From CBDCWQ01 sp965223435 (GTDB taxonomy: Bacteria; Myxococcota; Kuafuiibacteriia; Kuafuiibacteriales; Kuafuiibacteriaceae): 64,000 nucleotides of DNA. A model generated the notes under the pieces. It ran no database searches. It worked only from the letters and a program-made list of their open reading frames with translations, and was not told the origin of the DNA. Numbering within the stretch: the first letter of the stretch is position 1; the number at the start of each line of letters is the position of its first letter. Below are positions 8,305 to 19,059 of the stretch, piece by piece. The stretch is from NCBI GenBank assembly GCA_965223435.1, contig CBDCWQ010000023.1, forward strand, positions 1,550,001-1,614,000. Reading direction: 5' to 3'. Position numbers and translations under genes: made by a program.

Positions 8305-11300
8305 CTACGGATCCTGCGGCACAATGGAGAGGAGGTCGAACAACCTCTTCTTGGTGGTGTCTTTCATCGTGGTTTTTCGAGTGAAATCAATCTTGTCGGG
8401 TCCAAGGTAAAACCAGATCTTGGAGGCACCTGCATGAAGTCGTGACACGGTTCCGGCAAACTGTGCGTCCAGCTCGTACAGTGTCCCCTCATGGTTCACG
8501 GCGACCGAGGTGTGGGAGAAGTCGGCCACGCCGGACAGGCCAGCCTCGTCCTCTTTGAAACCCTTGACGATGGCCCACGCTCCAAAGCCGGCGGCCTGAA
8601 GACGGCGAACGGCTTCCGTGAGGGTGATGTCTTCAAAGTGATCTCCGTACTTTCGAACAAGCGGGGGCGTTTTTTTAAAATCGTCTACATGTCGCTTCGG
8701 TGCAAAGATGAAGGGGTTGCCTTGCAGCAGGCGCTCGACAACGGTGATCGCGCAGTGCTGGCAGTTGACTGCGTTTTGGGTCGGGTTGACGTTCTTCACC
8801 GCCAACTTCAAGACCTCTGGGGTGTGCGTGACCCCTGGTTCCAGAAGTTCCTGTGGTCGGGTGCGGTCGTTTTGAAACGCGGCTCTGCTTCGCGCCAGCC
8901 AGCGGCCGTAGGGATCCTCGTCCACGTTCCAGGCGATGCCGATGCGGTGGCCACCTGTGGTTTCGAGGGTGGCGCGGTGCGAAAGGTGCCATCCTTCATC
9001 ACGGTAGTGAAAGCGCACGTGATTGATGTGGATGTTCTTGGGCAGTGAGGTCGCGGCCCAGTTCAAGAAGGCCTCCCGAAACGCGGCCTGGGCGCTGGGG
9101 CCGCCGCCTGCCGTCTTTTTGGGTGCGCCCGAAACTTCGACCCTAGAAAGGTCAAATTCCGTTTCGTTGTATACGATGGCGCCTTCATACTGTTCCTCGC
9201 GGGAGAGCATGAAGACGTCGCCCAGAAGCGAATCTCGAAAAATGGGGTCGAAGTGGGGGTGAAGGAGGAGTGGGTCTATGACCGCAAAGGGGTGGGGCCC
9301 GTAGGGCTCGAGCGAACTTGGGTCTTGGGCGGCGTTCTCTTTCGGCGGCGACCACGCGGTCGATGACAGGGGGCTTAGACCAGATTCAAAAACCCACCAT
9401 ACGATGGCATCGACGACCCGCTTGCGTTGTTCTTCGCCAAAGGCTTGCGCCCATTCTTCGACCTTGGTTACCCATTCGTGGGCGATGACGTGGGTGTCTT
9501 GAAGCTCGGTCCGCGGTGTGGCCCCGCCTGGGTGTTCGCCGGCGTATCGAAAGACTTGAACGTGGGTGTCGAGGGTGGGGACGACCACACCCGGAGGCCA
9601 CAAAAACCCATAGATTTGATTGGGCTCGAACGCGATTCCGTCGTGATCGACGCCGCCCCGGACCGAAGTGGCCACGATACGAACGTTTTCGCGAATGAGG
9701 GTCTCGCTGCCCAAAAAGATTTCAAACGGGCTGACGGTTCCGAGCGGTTCCCATCGAGCGCTTGTGGGCGCATGCGGCAGATAGACAAATTTGGTCCAAT
9801 CGCTTTCGAACGAGGCGCTCAAACCGACTCCGAGCAGGGTGGAGGCAGAGATGCTCCCGATCACGGCCTGGCTCATCAGGCCCGGGAATGCTTTTTCGAC
9901 GAGGGGTGCCAGGTGGCGTACCGGTATGCGTACGTGCACCGGTTCAAAGGGTTCGCGCAAAACAAGGGCGGGTTCGTTGTTGCCATCGACGATCACATCG
10001 ATTTGCGACCACTCGCGCTCTTGCAATTGGTCCCAGGCGCCGATGGATTCCCCGTCAAGAAATCGCGGCATGGCGGTGACGGACGCTGCGTGAAGGTTCG
10101 GGTCTTCGCCGTCCGGGTGGTGTTCGGTCAGGTGTACGGTGTTGCTTGCGAGACCCACCGAACCGGAACCGAGCGTTTTTTGGTCCGAGTACGCGAGGCG
10201 CACGGAAAGAAAAAACTTTTCACCCTTCGCAGCGGAACTCAGATGTTCGGAGACACTCTTTTCCCCGATATGGGCGATCGACGCGAGCCACGTGTTTACG
10301 GTCTTTCGGTAGACCAAGGGAATGGGAATGGTGGCGCGCCCGAGTTCAATGATGAAGCCGAGATTGGTTTTCTTGAAGAGGTAGACAAAAGCTTTTTGTG
10401 GGCGCTCCTGTTTGCCTTTGATGGTGCGTTCTTTGAGGTCAAAGAAAACGTCGATTTCGGACGTGCTGTCGAATGCGAGCTCTGCGTCAAAGTGAAGGGG
10501 GGTCTGTTGGGGCTGGTAGGGTTCGGTGATTCCGCTCAGTTTAGAGGCTCTCACGCGGCCATTTGGCAACACCCGAACCACTTGCTTGAGGCAATGCAAG
10601 GGAAGTCCCGCCATGGGTTCCATGCCGCGCACCGGGTGAACCATCTTGACCCGGGAACGGGGGTTTTTGAGCTGGCTCGCGGTGACTTTGTAAATGCGGA
10701 CCAAAGGATGACGAGCAATTCCACTTGCGATTTTGTCCGGCTTAGCATCCTCTACGCTGTGCAGAAGCGCTGGGTCGTGAACACAGTAGAGGAGCAGATA
10801 ACTGTTTTTGTCTACCAGTTCGTCGTGAATACGAACTTCATCGTGGGGGTTCGCCTCGGAGAATTCAATCGGGGCTGGTTCCTCGATGAACTCAAGGCGG
10901 TCCGTTGAACTTACGACGACCACATCTGAGAAGGCCCGGCCGCTGACCTCTACGGGGTAGCTTGGTCCGTTCCCGTCGCCTTGGATGATGGTGACCGGCA
11001 TCCAAGACACCACTTGTGCAAGGTATTTTGCCTCGTCGAGGGTTGTGATGTGGCTCTCCCTTCCCGGGTCGTTGTCCACCCGCACCACCAAGACACCATC
11101 GACCACCTCGATTCCGGTCTGAAGCATGGGGCCAAGACCGATGGTTGCGGCAAGGCCATACAGGGAGGCCACAAGGCTTTGGCCGGCTCCGGCGAAAGCG
11201 CCCAGAAGAGACAGGGTGACCTTGGGGGCCTCAGGGAAGATCACCACGCCGGCCACAAACGGTGGGAGACCGCGTTCGCCGGTGGGGTTTTGGGGCCTTT

Positions 11301-14300
11301 GGACGGCGTAGCCCACCGCGGGCTGCTTGCCGGCAGTGGGATAGACTGTGGCGTATGCCTCATCTACAAAAGGCAAATGTCCAGGGTGGCAGTCTTTGAC
11401 CAGGTGGGTTTGTTGTTGGTCGGCGGTTTGGTTTACAAAATCTTCGTTGGAAACCACGTTGGTTTCAAAACGGTAAACTTTGACGCAATGGGATTGGGCC
11501 GGAAATGAAACCACCGGGTTCACAGTGTGGCTTTTTTGATGAGGCTCGGGATCCTCGTCAATTGGCGCTGGGTCTTCGGACGCTTCCACGGGAATCACAA
11601 GCGCATCGTCTTCGGATCCGTACCTTTCCTCCGAGACCGCTCCATGCAGGTCTTCGCGCGTCGGGGGGGGCGCTTCCAAGACCAAATCAGGTTCGGTCCA
11701 GAAGCGGCCATCGGGGTCGGTTTCGAAGGCATCGGTGAATCGGCGGTAAGCGTGTTCTGAAACCCGTCCGGTGCGCATCCACTGGTGAAGAGAGGGCAGA
11801 CCAAGGCCCAGCGGGGTTGCCACATCGGCAAGTCTTCCCGACGCGTTTCGGTTGACCCAAGACCGGAAGGTGTCCACGTTGCGCCGGAAGGGGGGCTCTA
11901 AAGGCCATGGCGGTGCGTGCGAACTCGGTTGACCGTCGAATACGAAGCCGGTCCGTAGTTTTTGGGTCGAAAGAACTCGAAGCTCGACTGCGGCGCGGGT
12001 GTAGTCGTCGAAAGAGGCGGTGTGAAAGGTCTGAATGGGGTCGACGCCCGCGTGTTCGAAGAAGATGCGACCCCGGACGTTTTGAACACTCGCTTGAACC
12101 GCTTCCTTGAGCCTTTCTCGGATGGCAGATCGGATATCATCGGTGGTGGCCGTGGGGTCTAGGGGGGCCACCGGGAGGCTCAGAAGGCTCGTCCAGGTGG
12201 TGTGCGAGGCGTCCAAAAACCCGGGGCTGTGGGCGTGGCCATACATGCCGTCATCGGAGCCCATCTCCAAGGCGGGCCCGGGCGTCCGGTGGAGTAAGGC
12301 TCGGAGTTCAAGAAGCGCCAGATCATCGTCTTCGTGCTCCAACAGGCGCGCGAGGTCGTTGCCCCCTCGTTCCTGGCGGAGGGCCGTAAGCGCTTGGGCG
12401 ACTTGTGCGCAAGGCATGCCCAGGTACGCTTCGATGCTGACCGGTGCGGCTGCAAAAAGCGACGCGCCTTCGCACAGCGTGGACAAGGCCTGCTCCGTCT
12501 GGCGTAGCCGATGTTCGTACGGTTCTTCGGCAAAGGCTTGGTGCCAGTCGTGGGGCTTTCGGCCTTGGCCGGTGGCCGCCTTCACGAAAAGGAGCCGCAG
12601 CAATCGTGCATAAAGGCGGTCAAAGCTCGAGGCTGAGGGCTCGTGGGCGAGCAGGGCGCCGAGGGTATCGAGGCCCTGGGTGTCGAGGCGCTTGAAGAGG
12701 GTTGGCACGGGAAGGCTGAGGTCCTTCGAGTGTTGGGGGGTCCATAACAGAGGGCCCTCGTCGATGCCAAAGAACCCGCCCGGATGATTGATGAGGAGGG
12801 CCCTGGCCGCCGGCGATGAGAACGCGACCGGGTCGGTTGGGCAGAGGCCGGAGGGCGGGCATGGAGGCGCCGCGGTCTCAGGACGGAGGGCGTTCATCAG
12901 GGCCGCCAGGGCGATCTGCTGCTGCCGAGAATCAACGGGAAAGAGCGCCCGTCGTGCGAGGGCCACGCCCGCGGGGCTTGCGGGCAAACGCAGCCGGGCA
13001 TCGGCGACGTTGGTGGGCTGAGGCGGCATCAAGAACGGATTTGGGTACCTCCGGTCGAAGGCGTCCATGGTTTCGAGGGCTCTTTGGGGGTGTCCGATGT
13101 CCGCCCAAAGGAAGGTAGACAACACAAAGGTACCGGGGTGGGTCGCCGGTGTGCCTTGGCCCGAGGTGAGGCGGGCCCCCAGGGGCTGCTTGGTGGCCGG
13201 GTCCCAAAACAGGTGGACCATCGCCCGTTGCACGTGGTCCTTGGCGGTGGTCAGGCGGCGCTGGGTCTCGCCATCGAACAATACGGCGGTGAGCCCTAGG
13301 GCGAAGTACGCCAGAATGTTGTCTTCCAAAGAGGCCTTTGACCCCCGGACGAACAACCCCTCGAGCGGTGTGCCTTTGGGGGCCCGATGGTTGATAAGCA
13401 GGCTTTGGAGCCGGTGTTTCAGAAGGGTCTTGAGCTCTGCTTCGAGTGCGGCCTCTGCTTGGGCATGGGTTAAGAACCAGCCGAGGGCGTAAAGCACCAT
13501 CAGTTCGGTTTGGATGCCGTCGGTGGTCCCTAGGGGTTCACAGGTGTCGGTATAGACGGCGACTGGGAGGGGGTTGTGCTGCGTTTGTTCGCCGGGCGTG
13601 GACGGCAAAGCACAGAGGAGTCCTCGGGCAAAGTCCTCCGCGTGTTCCACATCTTGGTCGTTCACCAGGGCGATCAGTCCAAGGGCTTGCGCCTCAAGAA
13701 GGGTCACGGTTTTTACGTTCTCGAACCCGGACCGAATCAGCACGCCACGTCCTTCGGGGGGCGTTCGGCGCGCTCCAGAAACCAGGGTGGTACGCGCCGT
13801 GGCCAGCGCGCGTTGGGCCTTGGCGACCGAAAAACCAAGGGCGTAGTTTTTGAGGGGCTGTTGTTCGTATCCCGGGGCGGCTTGAAGGGTATCGTACACG
13901 TCGATGAACCAAATGGCGGCGGTGCTCGAGGACAGACGCGTAGAGAGATTGTGAATCTCCTGGCTCGAGTACGGAAATCCGTGATCGTTCACAAAAGATT
14001 GCACGCCGCCCCAAAGGGCAAGCGCGGTCCTTTGGAAAAAGGGCGCCTTTTCGTGATCGGGGAGGGCCTCTGAGAAGCGGTCGAGCCCTTGGATGAGACC
14101 CAAGGTGGCCTCCAGGTGGTAAGAGGCTTCCTGCCGCGCGTTTGGCGCGATGTATGGATCTTTGAAGCTGTTGGGAAAGTAGTGCGCGCCATAATAATGT
14201 TGACCACCGAATTCGAGATCCTTGGCAAATGCGAGAACGGTGTAATGAAGGCAGCGCGCCAGCTTTTCTCGTTCGGTGTCATCGAGGCTGGGATAGTCCA

Positions 14301-17300
14301 CAGATAAGGAAAGCCAGCTGCAGTTGTCGATGGCGACATGATTGCTCGGTTCAAAATTTTGGGCCTCGGCGTCGAAGACGCCACCGGTGATGAAGCGACC
14401 CAACTCGAGATCGTCGCTGACGGTGTCCCCGAGATGGGCTCGCCAGCCTTCTTGGTCCCAAAGACGATTGAATATTCCTTGACGTAGCGTGTCTCGCCAC
14501 GTCTTGAGCGCGTGTTCCTCAGCCCTGAGGTCCAGTTCCTCGAGGTGCAAAAGCGCGTGGTTCAGTACGTGAAGAACGTCTAGGTTATGCTCGGTGACCA
14601 CGTTGGTCGCCAAGACCGGCGTATTGAGCCGGGTGAGCTCGGTTTGAGAGAGCGCTCGAACCCCGAGTGGATGCCGCTTTCCATCCGCCTTGACTGCGTA
14701 CGTTTGGATTTGGGGCGGCTGGCGTTCGTCAAACCAGCGATACCCAAGGGCGTCTAGAATGTCGTAATAGGCCCATTGTTCCAGCGGGTCGCTCGTCAGG
14801 CCGAGGGCCGAGGGGTTCTGGGCGTGGGTGAGTCCGAGGCGGGTCCAGCCCGCCGTCATCAAGACTTCTGGATCCTCGTTTTCGGGGGTGCGAAGCGGGC
14901 GCCGGTGCTGCTTGAGGCCTTCCAAGGTGTTCTGGTAGCAGGTACGCAGCGTGTTTTGGGTAGGGCTGTCGAGCCGGTCGAAGGCCGTCGAGCTGATAAA
15001 AGTGCCGAGTCCGTGAAGCGCCCAGGCGTTGGCTCCGGTGACCAGGCGGGCATCCTTCCAGGTATCTTCTTTGGTATTTTCTGAAAACGGCCAACCCCGA
15101 TACGCTTGGCCGCTCGGGGCCACAACGGCACGGGCGCACATCCACTGGGCCAGCCCGGTGGCCCGATCGAATTGCTGGGTGCGGGCAAACTGAGCCAGCG
15201 CGATGCCCTGGGTGTAGATCCACGCGCGTTCGAAACGGGCGAGGTAGAGGCTGTCTTGCGCTTTTTGGGTGATCGGCGTGGGCTCTGGGTCTTGCGCCGC
15301 GTGCGGGGCTTCGGACGCATCGGGGGCGTACTCCAGCTGATAAAAGGTGTGGGGACCACCATTTTTTGGGCCTCGAATCAAGGCGTCGCGTAACTTGATG
15401 GCGCGCGCCCGGTTGCCGGCGGCGTTGCCGGGAAGGACGTGTGCACCCCGCTTCAAAAGAATACCCGCCGGGTCGAACGAACCCAGATTCGACGTCTTGG
15501 CGGCGGCACCGAACACGGTGGTGGGCGGGGTTTTGTTGTCCGGGACGGTTGGGTGGAGGCCGACGGTGGGGGCATGGCCGCTCGCCACCACGGGTTTGGG
15601 CAGCCCCGAGAGGTTGGTGAACAGTCGCGCTTCCCCCTGTTTGAGAGAAACATCGAAGCGCTCTTGTCCGGTTTCAAACTGGACGGAATGGGCGCTGTCT
15701 ACCGCCATATGAAACTTGTTTTCGGCCCGAACCTCGAATTCGAAACTTTTTTGGCCGTGAATCTCTTGGGGCGCGACAAAGTCGAGATGTTTGACTTCGG
15801 AGTCTTGCGAGGCCCGCACGATGACGATTTGATCGGGTCCAAACGGGGCTTGCGGCCTGACCCAGGCGGCGAGCACAAAATCGTCGAGGGTTGCGAGAGA
15901 GGGTCGACGGGCAAAAAGGTGGGGGGGGTGGCCGCGTCTTGGGTGGCCCATCGGCTTGGTGACAAAGAGGTCTTTTTCGGCGTGCCCAGGCCCGGTGGTC
16001 TCTTGCGCAAGCCAGACTTGGTCGGATTCGAGCGGTTCGTCAGACGGGGCGGAATACAGAATCAGGCGTTGACCGGTGTCCGTCATTTTGAGGTCCGGCA
16101 TGCGGCCCGTGTCTACGGGCACCGGCGTGGACCATGCGGATTGGTCGTTCGCACGCCGACTGATGTGGAGGAAGCGTTCCTCGGGGTTGGGAGAAGGGGC
16201 CATGGGCTTTTCGAACACCGCAAAAAAGGAACCGTTGGGCGCGCGGCCGATTTGGGGATGGGCACCCAGATCGGCCTTGTCCAGCTCACTCTTTGGTTCG
16301 TGAAGGCTCGGGTCTGGGCCCTTGGGTGGGGGGCGCTCGGCTTCGAACCCCAGGTCTGGGCCCGCGAACCTATCCACCACGCTGTGGCGCCAGCGCTGGA
16401 AAGTGTGGTTCACCCACACCCCTTGCTGCCATCCGAGTCCGTTTCCTTTTGCTTCGGCGGTCGAGGGCCCGCCGTTTTGGGCATCAGGGGGGGATGAGGG
16501 GCGGGGTTCCGTGTCGCCCACGACGAGCGGTCGGGTGGCGACGACGATGCGGTCCTCGTCATGCCAAGTGCCCTCGTACAGGTATTGGTAGTCGTGGGGT
16601 CCAAGATCTGAAACGCCCTCGGGGTGGGCGATGTCCTTTTGTGCTCGATGTTTTTTCCAGGTTCGGCGGAAACCAATGAGATCCCGTCTGCGACCTTGGT
16701 GGGGGTCGTTGCACCTGGCCTCGGGGTTGCGCGGCGGGTTTTCGGGTCCGAGCCGTTTGGACCACTGTGGGTTTTTGACCGGGAAATTGTCCCAGCGAAA
16801 GCGTTGGTGGGCAATCACCGTGACCACGTCTTCGTCGACCGAAAGCGACGGGTTCACGACGTAGTTTTCTTCGCAGCGGTAAAAATAGGGTCCAAAAAGC
16901 AGGCCCGCTTCGGGATCTTGTTTGAGATCCTGGTACAGGATGGGGAACTCGGCGTAGGCATCGAGGCATCCCAGGGCTTTGTCCCTGGCGTGGGGGGGGA
17001 TCGGTTCGTGGGCGAGTGAGTATTGCTCGCGCACCGTTCGGGTGCACGGGCAATCGCGGTCTGTTTTGCAGGGCTCCACATATTCATATTCGTATTCCAC
17101 CATGACGTCTACGGGGTACCGGTGATGTTGGTCGAAGACGTTGGACGCGGGGCCCTCGAGATTCTTGAGGTAGTAGGCCTTGCTGTTTTCGCCCCACACC
17201 AGGTGAAGGTTTCCGTAGCGGTCGTAGGCCAGGTCCAGTCCGCGTTTCCAGTGTGGGGTGGCGCGCACGAGCTTGGGGGGGCTGAAGCTTCGGCCCCCAT

Positions 17301-19059
17301 CCGTACTGGTGCTCACCCGCAGTTGGTGGGCGCCATCGGGCGTATCGGGGCTGGGGGCGACGGTTTTCAGCCAGGCGAGGGCGATTTGGTGTTGTCGCCC
17401 GGCGAGCGCCACCTCGGTGAAAGACGCGGAGCGGGTGGCACTGTCGAGAATGCGTGTTTCCTCCCAGCTGCCGGCTTTGCCGGCGCGTTCGCTTCGGGTG
17501 TAGATGAGCGCGTTGCTTCCGGTCAGGTCCTCGCTTTTTTCGAGATGGCTTTTGCCCGCGGAAGCCGCGGCGTTCTGGATCCATGCGAGATGGCCCAATG
17601 TGGTGCTCGAACTTTGGGTCACGGCCGCGACGGGATGGCTTAAGGAAGTCTGTGATTCGCTGACCACCACCGGCGCCTCGAAGCCGTTTTCGGTTGTCTC
17701 TCGGGGTGAATGGGGATCCGATAGGACGACCTCAACGGGACTGGAGCGATGAGAGATGGGTGTGTGGTCTTGCTCTATGGCCTCGATTTGGGCGGTCAAT
17801 GCGTATACGTACCGTCCTCCAGCCGCCAGAACATGGTCTTCAAATCGGGTTTTTTGGCTGACCGTGCCGACCGGTTCCCCATTTCTGTAGATCGCATAGC
17901 GGATGGTGCTCGTGTTCGGGATGGGCGCACCGTTGACCAGCGCGTGGGGTGCCTTCCAATAAAGTTGGACGGCCTGATCGCGGACGAGGCCTAAAAGGCC
18001 GGTTGGGGCCTGAGGCGGGTGGGGCGGGTGCTGTCCTTGGCGGTAAACGAGGACGATAGGCTGGGTTTGACGATTCCCGGCGCGGTCCGTGGCTTCGACC
18101 ACAAAGGTGTTGGGGCCTTCCGCCAGGGATACCGGATGGGCAAACGGGCCCTCCGTGGGTTCTATTTCGTCAAAGTCGTACACACCCTCCAAGCTTGAAA
18201 CCGGCCTCGCAGGTTCGCGTTGTTTCGTCTCGCGTGGGGCGTTTGGGGTACCCGAGCCTGGGTCTTCTGAGGCCGCCCCCCCGGGATGGTAGATGCGGAG
18301 CGTTTTGAGGTGGGGCTCCAAGACAAAACCCATGATCGTGAAGCGATCTTCATAGACCGTAGAGGTCTTGGCATGGCCGAAGGCCAGTTGTGGCGACTGG
18401 GTGTCCACCACCAGGTTCAGGGTTGTCGATGCTCGGTGGTTGTTTGCATCGTGGGCGGCGATCACGATGCGCGAAGGGCCGTGCGGGAGGTCGAGAGAAA
18501 CTTCGAACGGGCCTGGGCGGTCTGAGATCCACACGCCATTGACACCGACGAAACGGAGGTCGTCGTCCTCGACCGAGCCCTTCAAGATGTAGTCGGTGGT
18601 GCCGACGTAGTGGGTGCGGGTCCAGTCGGGGGTGAGGTCAATCTTTGGCCCCTCGGTTTCATGGGTTGTGGCATCGCTCAGGGATGCCTGTGCTGGGGCG
18701 ACTTGTCCGGATTCGTAAATGACGTAAAGCGCTTCTTTGGTGCGGTTTTGAGACGCGTCCAGGGCTTCAACCTGAACGAGATCGCGATCGTTTTGCAAGC
18801 GCACCCGGTGCGAGAATGGCCCGTTTTGCCGCGTGACCAACACGCCGTTGATGTAGAGGCCCAAAAGATGCGGGTCGTAAAGGTCTCCTTGAATCCACAG
18901 CCATGGCTGGTTTGCTTCAACCGGCGTACGGTTCGGCTCAAACAAGAGGAGGGTAGGGGCGAGCGTATCGCCCGTGGCGCCTGCCCACTGGGGCAGGACC
19001 GTGAGCGGGAGTGCCCCCACTGCAAGTCGAAATAGGCAAAAGTGAATGGTTTGTGGCAC
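8305..19059 (-). CDS. Giant secreted multidomain protein 1, papain-like C-terminal domain
   Basis: About 3,584 aa from a GTG at 19059 that begins a signal peptide (VPQTIHFCLFRLAVGALPL) behind a seven-G tract; an ATG at 19131 with AAGGA upstream is an alternative. Order (rough residues): three Ig-like modules (30-330), FN3-like (340-440), sialidase/BNR-like propeller with Asp box STSTDGGRSF (~580), alpha-helical toroid resembling (alpha/alpha)6 barrels (~1270-1750; YTQGIALAQ, TWKDARLVTG, AIDNCSWLSLS), a second helical section (~1800-2450), and a hydrophobic patch (~2620). The last ~155 residues have NCQHCA (Cys 3433 and 3436), SHTSVAV (His 3516) and LYELDAQ (Asp 3531), the Cys-His-Asp/Gln layout of papain-fold toxins. 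The core is shared with the giant at 35968-44694. Substrate and secretion route are unknown. Confidence 0.85.
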   Translation of the reverse strand: MPQTIHFCLFRLAVGALPLTVLPQWAGATGDTLAPTLLLFEPNRTPVEANQPWLWIQGDLYDPHLLGLYINGVLVTRQNGPFSHRVRLQNDRDLVQVEALDASQNRTKEALYVIYESGQVAPAQASLSDATTHETEGPKIDLTPDWTRTHYVGTTDYILKGSVEDDDLRFVGVNGVWISDRPGPFEVSLDLPHGPSRIVIAAHDANNHRASTTLNLVVDTQSPQLAFGHAKTSTVYEDRFTIMGFVLEPHLKTLRIYHPGGAASEDPGSGTPNAPRETKQREPARPVSSLEGVYDFDEIEPTEGPFAHPVSLAEGPNTFVVEATDRAGNRQTQPIVLVYRQGQHPPHPPQAPTGLLGLVRDQAVQLYWKAPHALVNGAPIPNTSTIRYAIYRNGEPVGTVSQKTRFEDHVLAAGGRYVYALTAQIEAIEQDHTPISHRSSPVEVVLSDPHSPRETTENGFEAPVVVSESQTSLSHPVAAVTQSSSTTLGHLAWIQNAAASAGKSHLEKSEDLTGSNALIYTRSERAGKAGSWEETRILDSATRSASFTEVALAGRQHQIALAWLKTVAPSPDTPDGAHQLRVSTSTDGGRSFSPPKLVRATPHWKRGLDLAYDRYGNLHLVWGENSKAYYLKNLEGPASNVFDQHHRYPVDVMVEYEYEYVEPCKTDRDCPCTRTVREQYSLAHEPIPPHARDKALGCLDAYAEFPILYQDLKQDPEAGLLFGPYFYRCEENYVVNPSLSVDEDVVTVIAHQRFRWDNFPVKNPQWSKRLGPENPPRNPEARCNDPHQGRRRDLIGFRRTWKKHRAQKDIAHPEGVSDLGPHDYQYLYEGTWHDEDRIVVATRPLVVGDTEPRPSSPPDAQNGGPSTAEAKGNGLGWQQGVWVNHTFQRWRHSVVDRFAGPDLGFEAERPPPKGPDPSLHEPKSELDKADLGAHPQIGRAPNGSFFAVFEKPMAPSPNPEERFLHISRRANDQSAWSTPVPVDTGRMPDLKMTDTGQRLILYSAPSDEPLESDQVWLAQETTGPGHAEKDLFVTKPMGHPRRGHPPHLFARRPSLATLDDFVLAAWVRPQAPFGPDQIVIVRASQDSEVKHLDFVAPQEIHGQKSFEFEVRAENKFHMAVDSAHSVQFETGQERFDVSLKQGEARLFTNLSGLPKPVVASGHAPTVGLHPTVPDNKTPPTTVFGAAAKTSNLGSFDPAGILLKRGAHVLPGNAAGNRARAIKLRDALIRGPKNGGPHTFYQLEYAPDASEAPHAAQDPEPTPITQKAQDSLYLARFERAWIYTQGIALAQFARTQQFDRATGLAQWMCARAVVAPSGQAYRGWPFSENTKEDTWKDARLVTGANAWALHGLGTFISSTAFDRLDSPTQNTLRTCYQNTLEGLKQHRRPLRTPENEDPEVLMTAGWTRLGLTHAQNPSALGLTSDPLEQWAYYDILDALGYRWFDERQPPQIQTYAVKADGKRHPLGVRALSQTELTRLNTPVLATNVVTEHNLDVLHVLNHALLHLEELDLRAEEHALKTWRDTLRQGIFNRLWDQEGWRAHLGDTVSDDLELGRFITGGVFDAEAQNFEPSNHVAIDNCSWLSLSVDYPSLDDTEREKLARCLHYTVLAFAKDLEFGGQHYYGAHYFPNSFKDPYIAPNARQEASYHLEATLGLIQGLDRFSEALPDHEKAPFFQRTALALWGGVQSFVNDHGFPYSSQEIHNLSTRLSSSTAAIWFIDVYDTLQAAPGYEQQPLKNYALGFSVAKAQRALATARTTLVSGARRTPPEGRGVLIRSGFENVKTVTLLEAQALGLIALVNDQDVEHAEDFARGLLCALPSTPGEQTQHNPLPVAVYTDTCEPLGTTDGIQTELMVLYALGWFLTHAQAEAALEAELKTLLKHRLQSLLINHRAPKGTPLEGLFVRGSKASLEDNILAYFALGLTAVLFDGETQRRLTTAKDHVQRAMVHLFWDPATKQPLGARLTSGQGTPATHPGTFVLSTFLWADIGHPQRALETMDAFDRRYPNPFLMPPQPTNVADARLRLPASPAGVALARRALFPVDSRQQQIALAALMNALRPETAAPPCPPSGLCPTDPVAFSSPAARALLINHPGGFFGIDEGPLLWTPQHSKDLSLPVPTLFKRLDTQGLDTLGALLAHEPSASSFDRLYARLLRLLFVKAATGQGRKPHDWHQAFAEEPYEHRLRQTEQALSTLCEGASLFAAAPVSIEAYLGMPCAQVAQALTALRQERGGNDLARLLEHEDDDLALLELRALLHRTPGPALEMGSDDGMYGHAHSPGFLDASHTTWTSLLSLPVAPLDPTATTDDIRSAIRERLKEAVQASVQNVRGRIFFEHAGVDPIQTFHTASFDDYTRAAVELRVLSTQKLRTGFVFDGQPSSHAPPWPLEPPFRRNVDTFRSWVNRNASGRLADVATPLGLGLPSLHQWMRTGRVSEHAYRRFTDAFETDPDGRFWTEPDLVLEAPPPTREDLHGAVSEERYGSEDDALVIPVEASEDPAPIDEDPEPHQKSHTVNPVVSFPAQSHCVKVYRFETNVVSNEDFVNQTADQQQTHLVKDCHPGHLPFVDEAYATVYPTAGKQPAVGYAVQRPQNPTGERGLPPFVAGVVIFPEAPKVTLSLLGAFAGAGQSLVASLYGLAATIGLGPMLQTGIEVVDGVLVVRVDNDPGRESHITTLDEAKYLAQVVSWMPVTIIQGDGNGPSYPVEVSGRAFSDVVVVSSTDRLEFIEEPAPIEFSEANPHDEVRIHDELVDKNSYLLLYCVHDPALLHSVEDAKPDKIASGIARHPLVRIYKVTASQLKNPRSRVKMVHPVRGMEPMAGLPLHCLKQVVRVLPNGRVRASKLSGITEPYQPQQTPLHFDAELAFDSTSEIDVFFDLKERTIKGKQERPQKAFVYLFKKTNLGFIIELGRATIPIPLVYRKTVNTWLASIAHIGEKSVSEHLSSAAKGEKFFLSVRLAYSDQKTLGSGSVGLASNTVHLTEHHPDGEDPNLHAASVTAMPRFLDGESIGAWDQLQEREWSQIDVIVDGNNEPALVLREPFEPVHVRIPVRHLAPLVEKAFPGLMSQAVIGSISASTLLGVGLSASFESDWTKFVYLPHAPTSARWEPLGTVSPFEIFLGSETLIRENVRIVATSVRGGVDHDGIAFEPNQIYGFLWPPGVVVPTLDTHVQVFRYAGEHPGGATPRTELQDTHVIAHEWVTKVEEWAQAFGEEQRKRVVDAIVWWVFESGLSPLSSTAWSPPKENAAQDPSSLEPYGPHPFAVIDPLLLHPHFDPIFRDSLLGDVFMLSREEQYEGAIVYNETEFDLSRVEVSGAPKKTAGGGPSAQAAFREAFLNWAATSLPKNIHINHVRFHYRDEGWHLSHRATLETTGGHRIGIAWNVDEDPYGRWLARSRAAFQNDRTRPQELLEPGVTHTPEVLKLAVKNVNPTQNAVNCQHCAITVVERLLQGNPFIFAPKRHVDDFKKTPPLVRKYGDHFEDITLTEAVRRLQAAGFGAWAIVKGFKEDEAGLSGVADFSHTSVAVNHEGTLYELDAQFAGTVSRLHAGASKIWFYLGPDKIDFTRKTTMKDTTKKRLFDLLSIVPQDP

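Noticed and set aside
9427..10908. 493-aa plus-strand reading frame inside giant gene 1
   Set aside because: It is the antisense of a well-supported coding region in a high-GC genome where long shadow frames are expected; no recognisable domain.
15439..16497. 352-aa plus-strand reading frame inside giant gene 1
   Set aside because: Antisense shadow of the toroid/propeller coding region; composition follows codon bias of the opposite strand.
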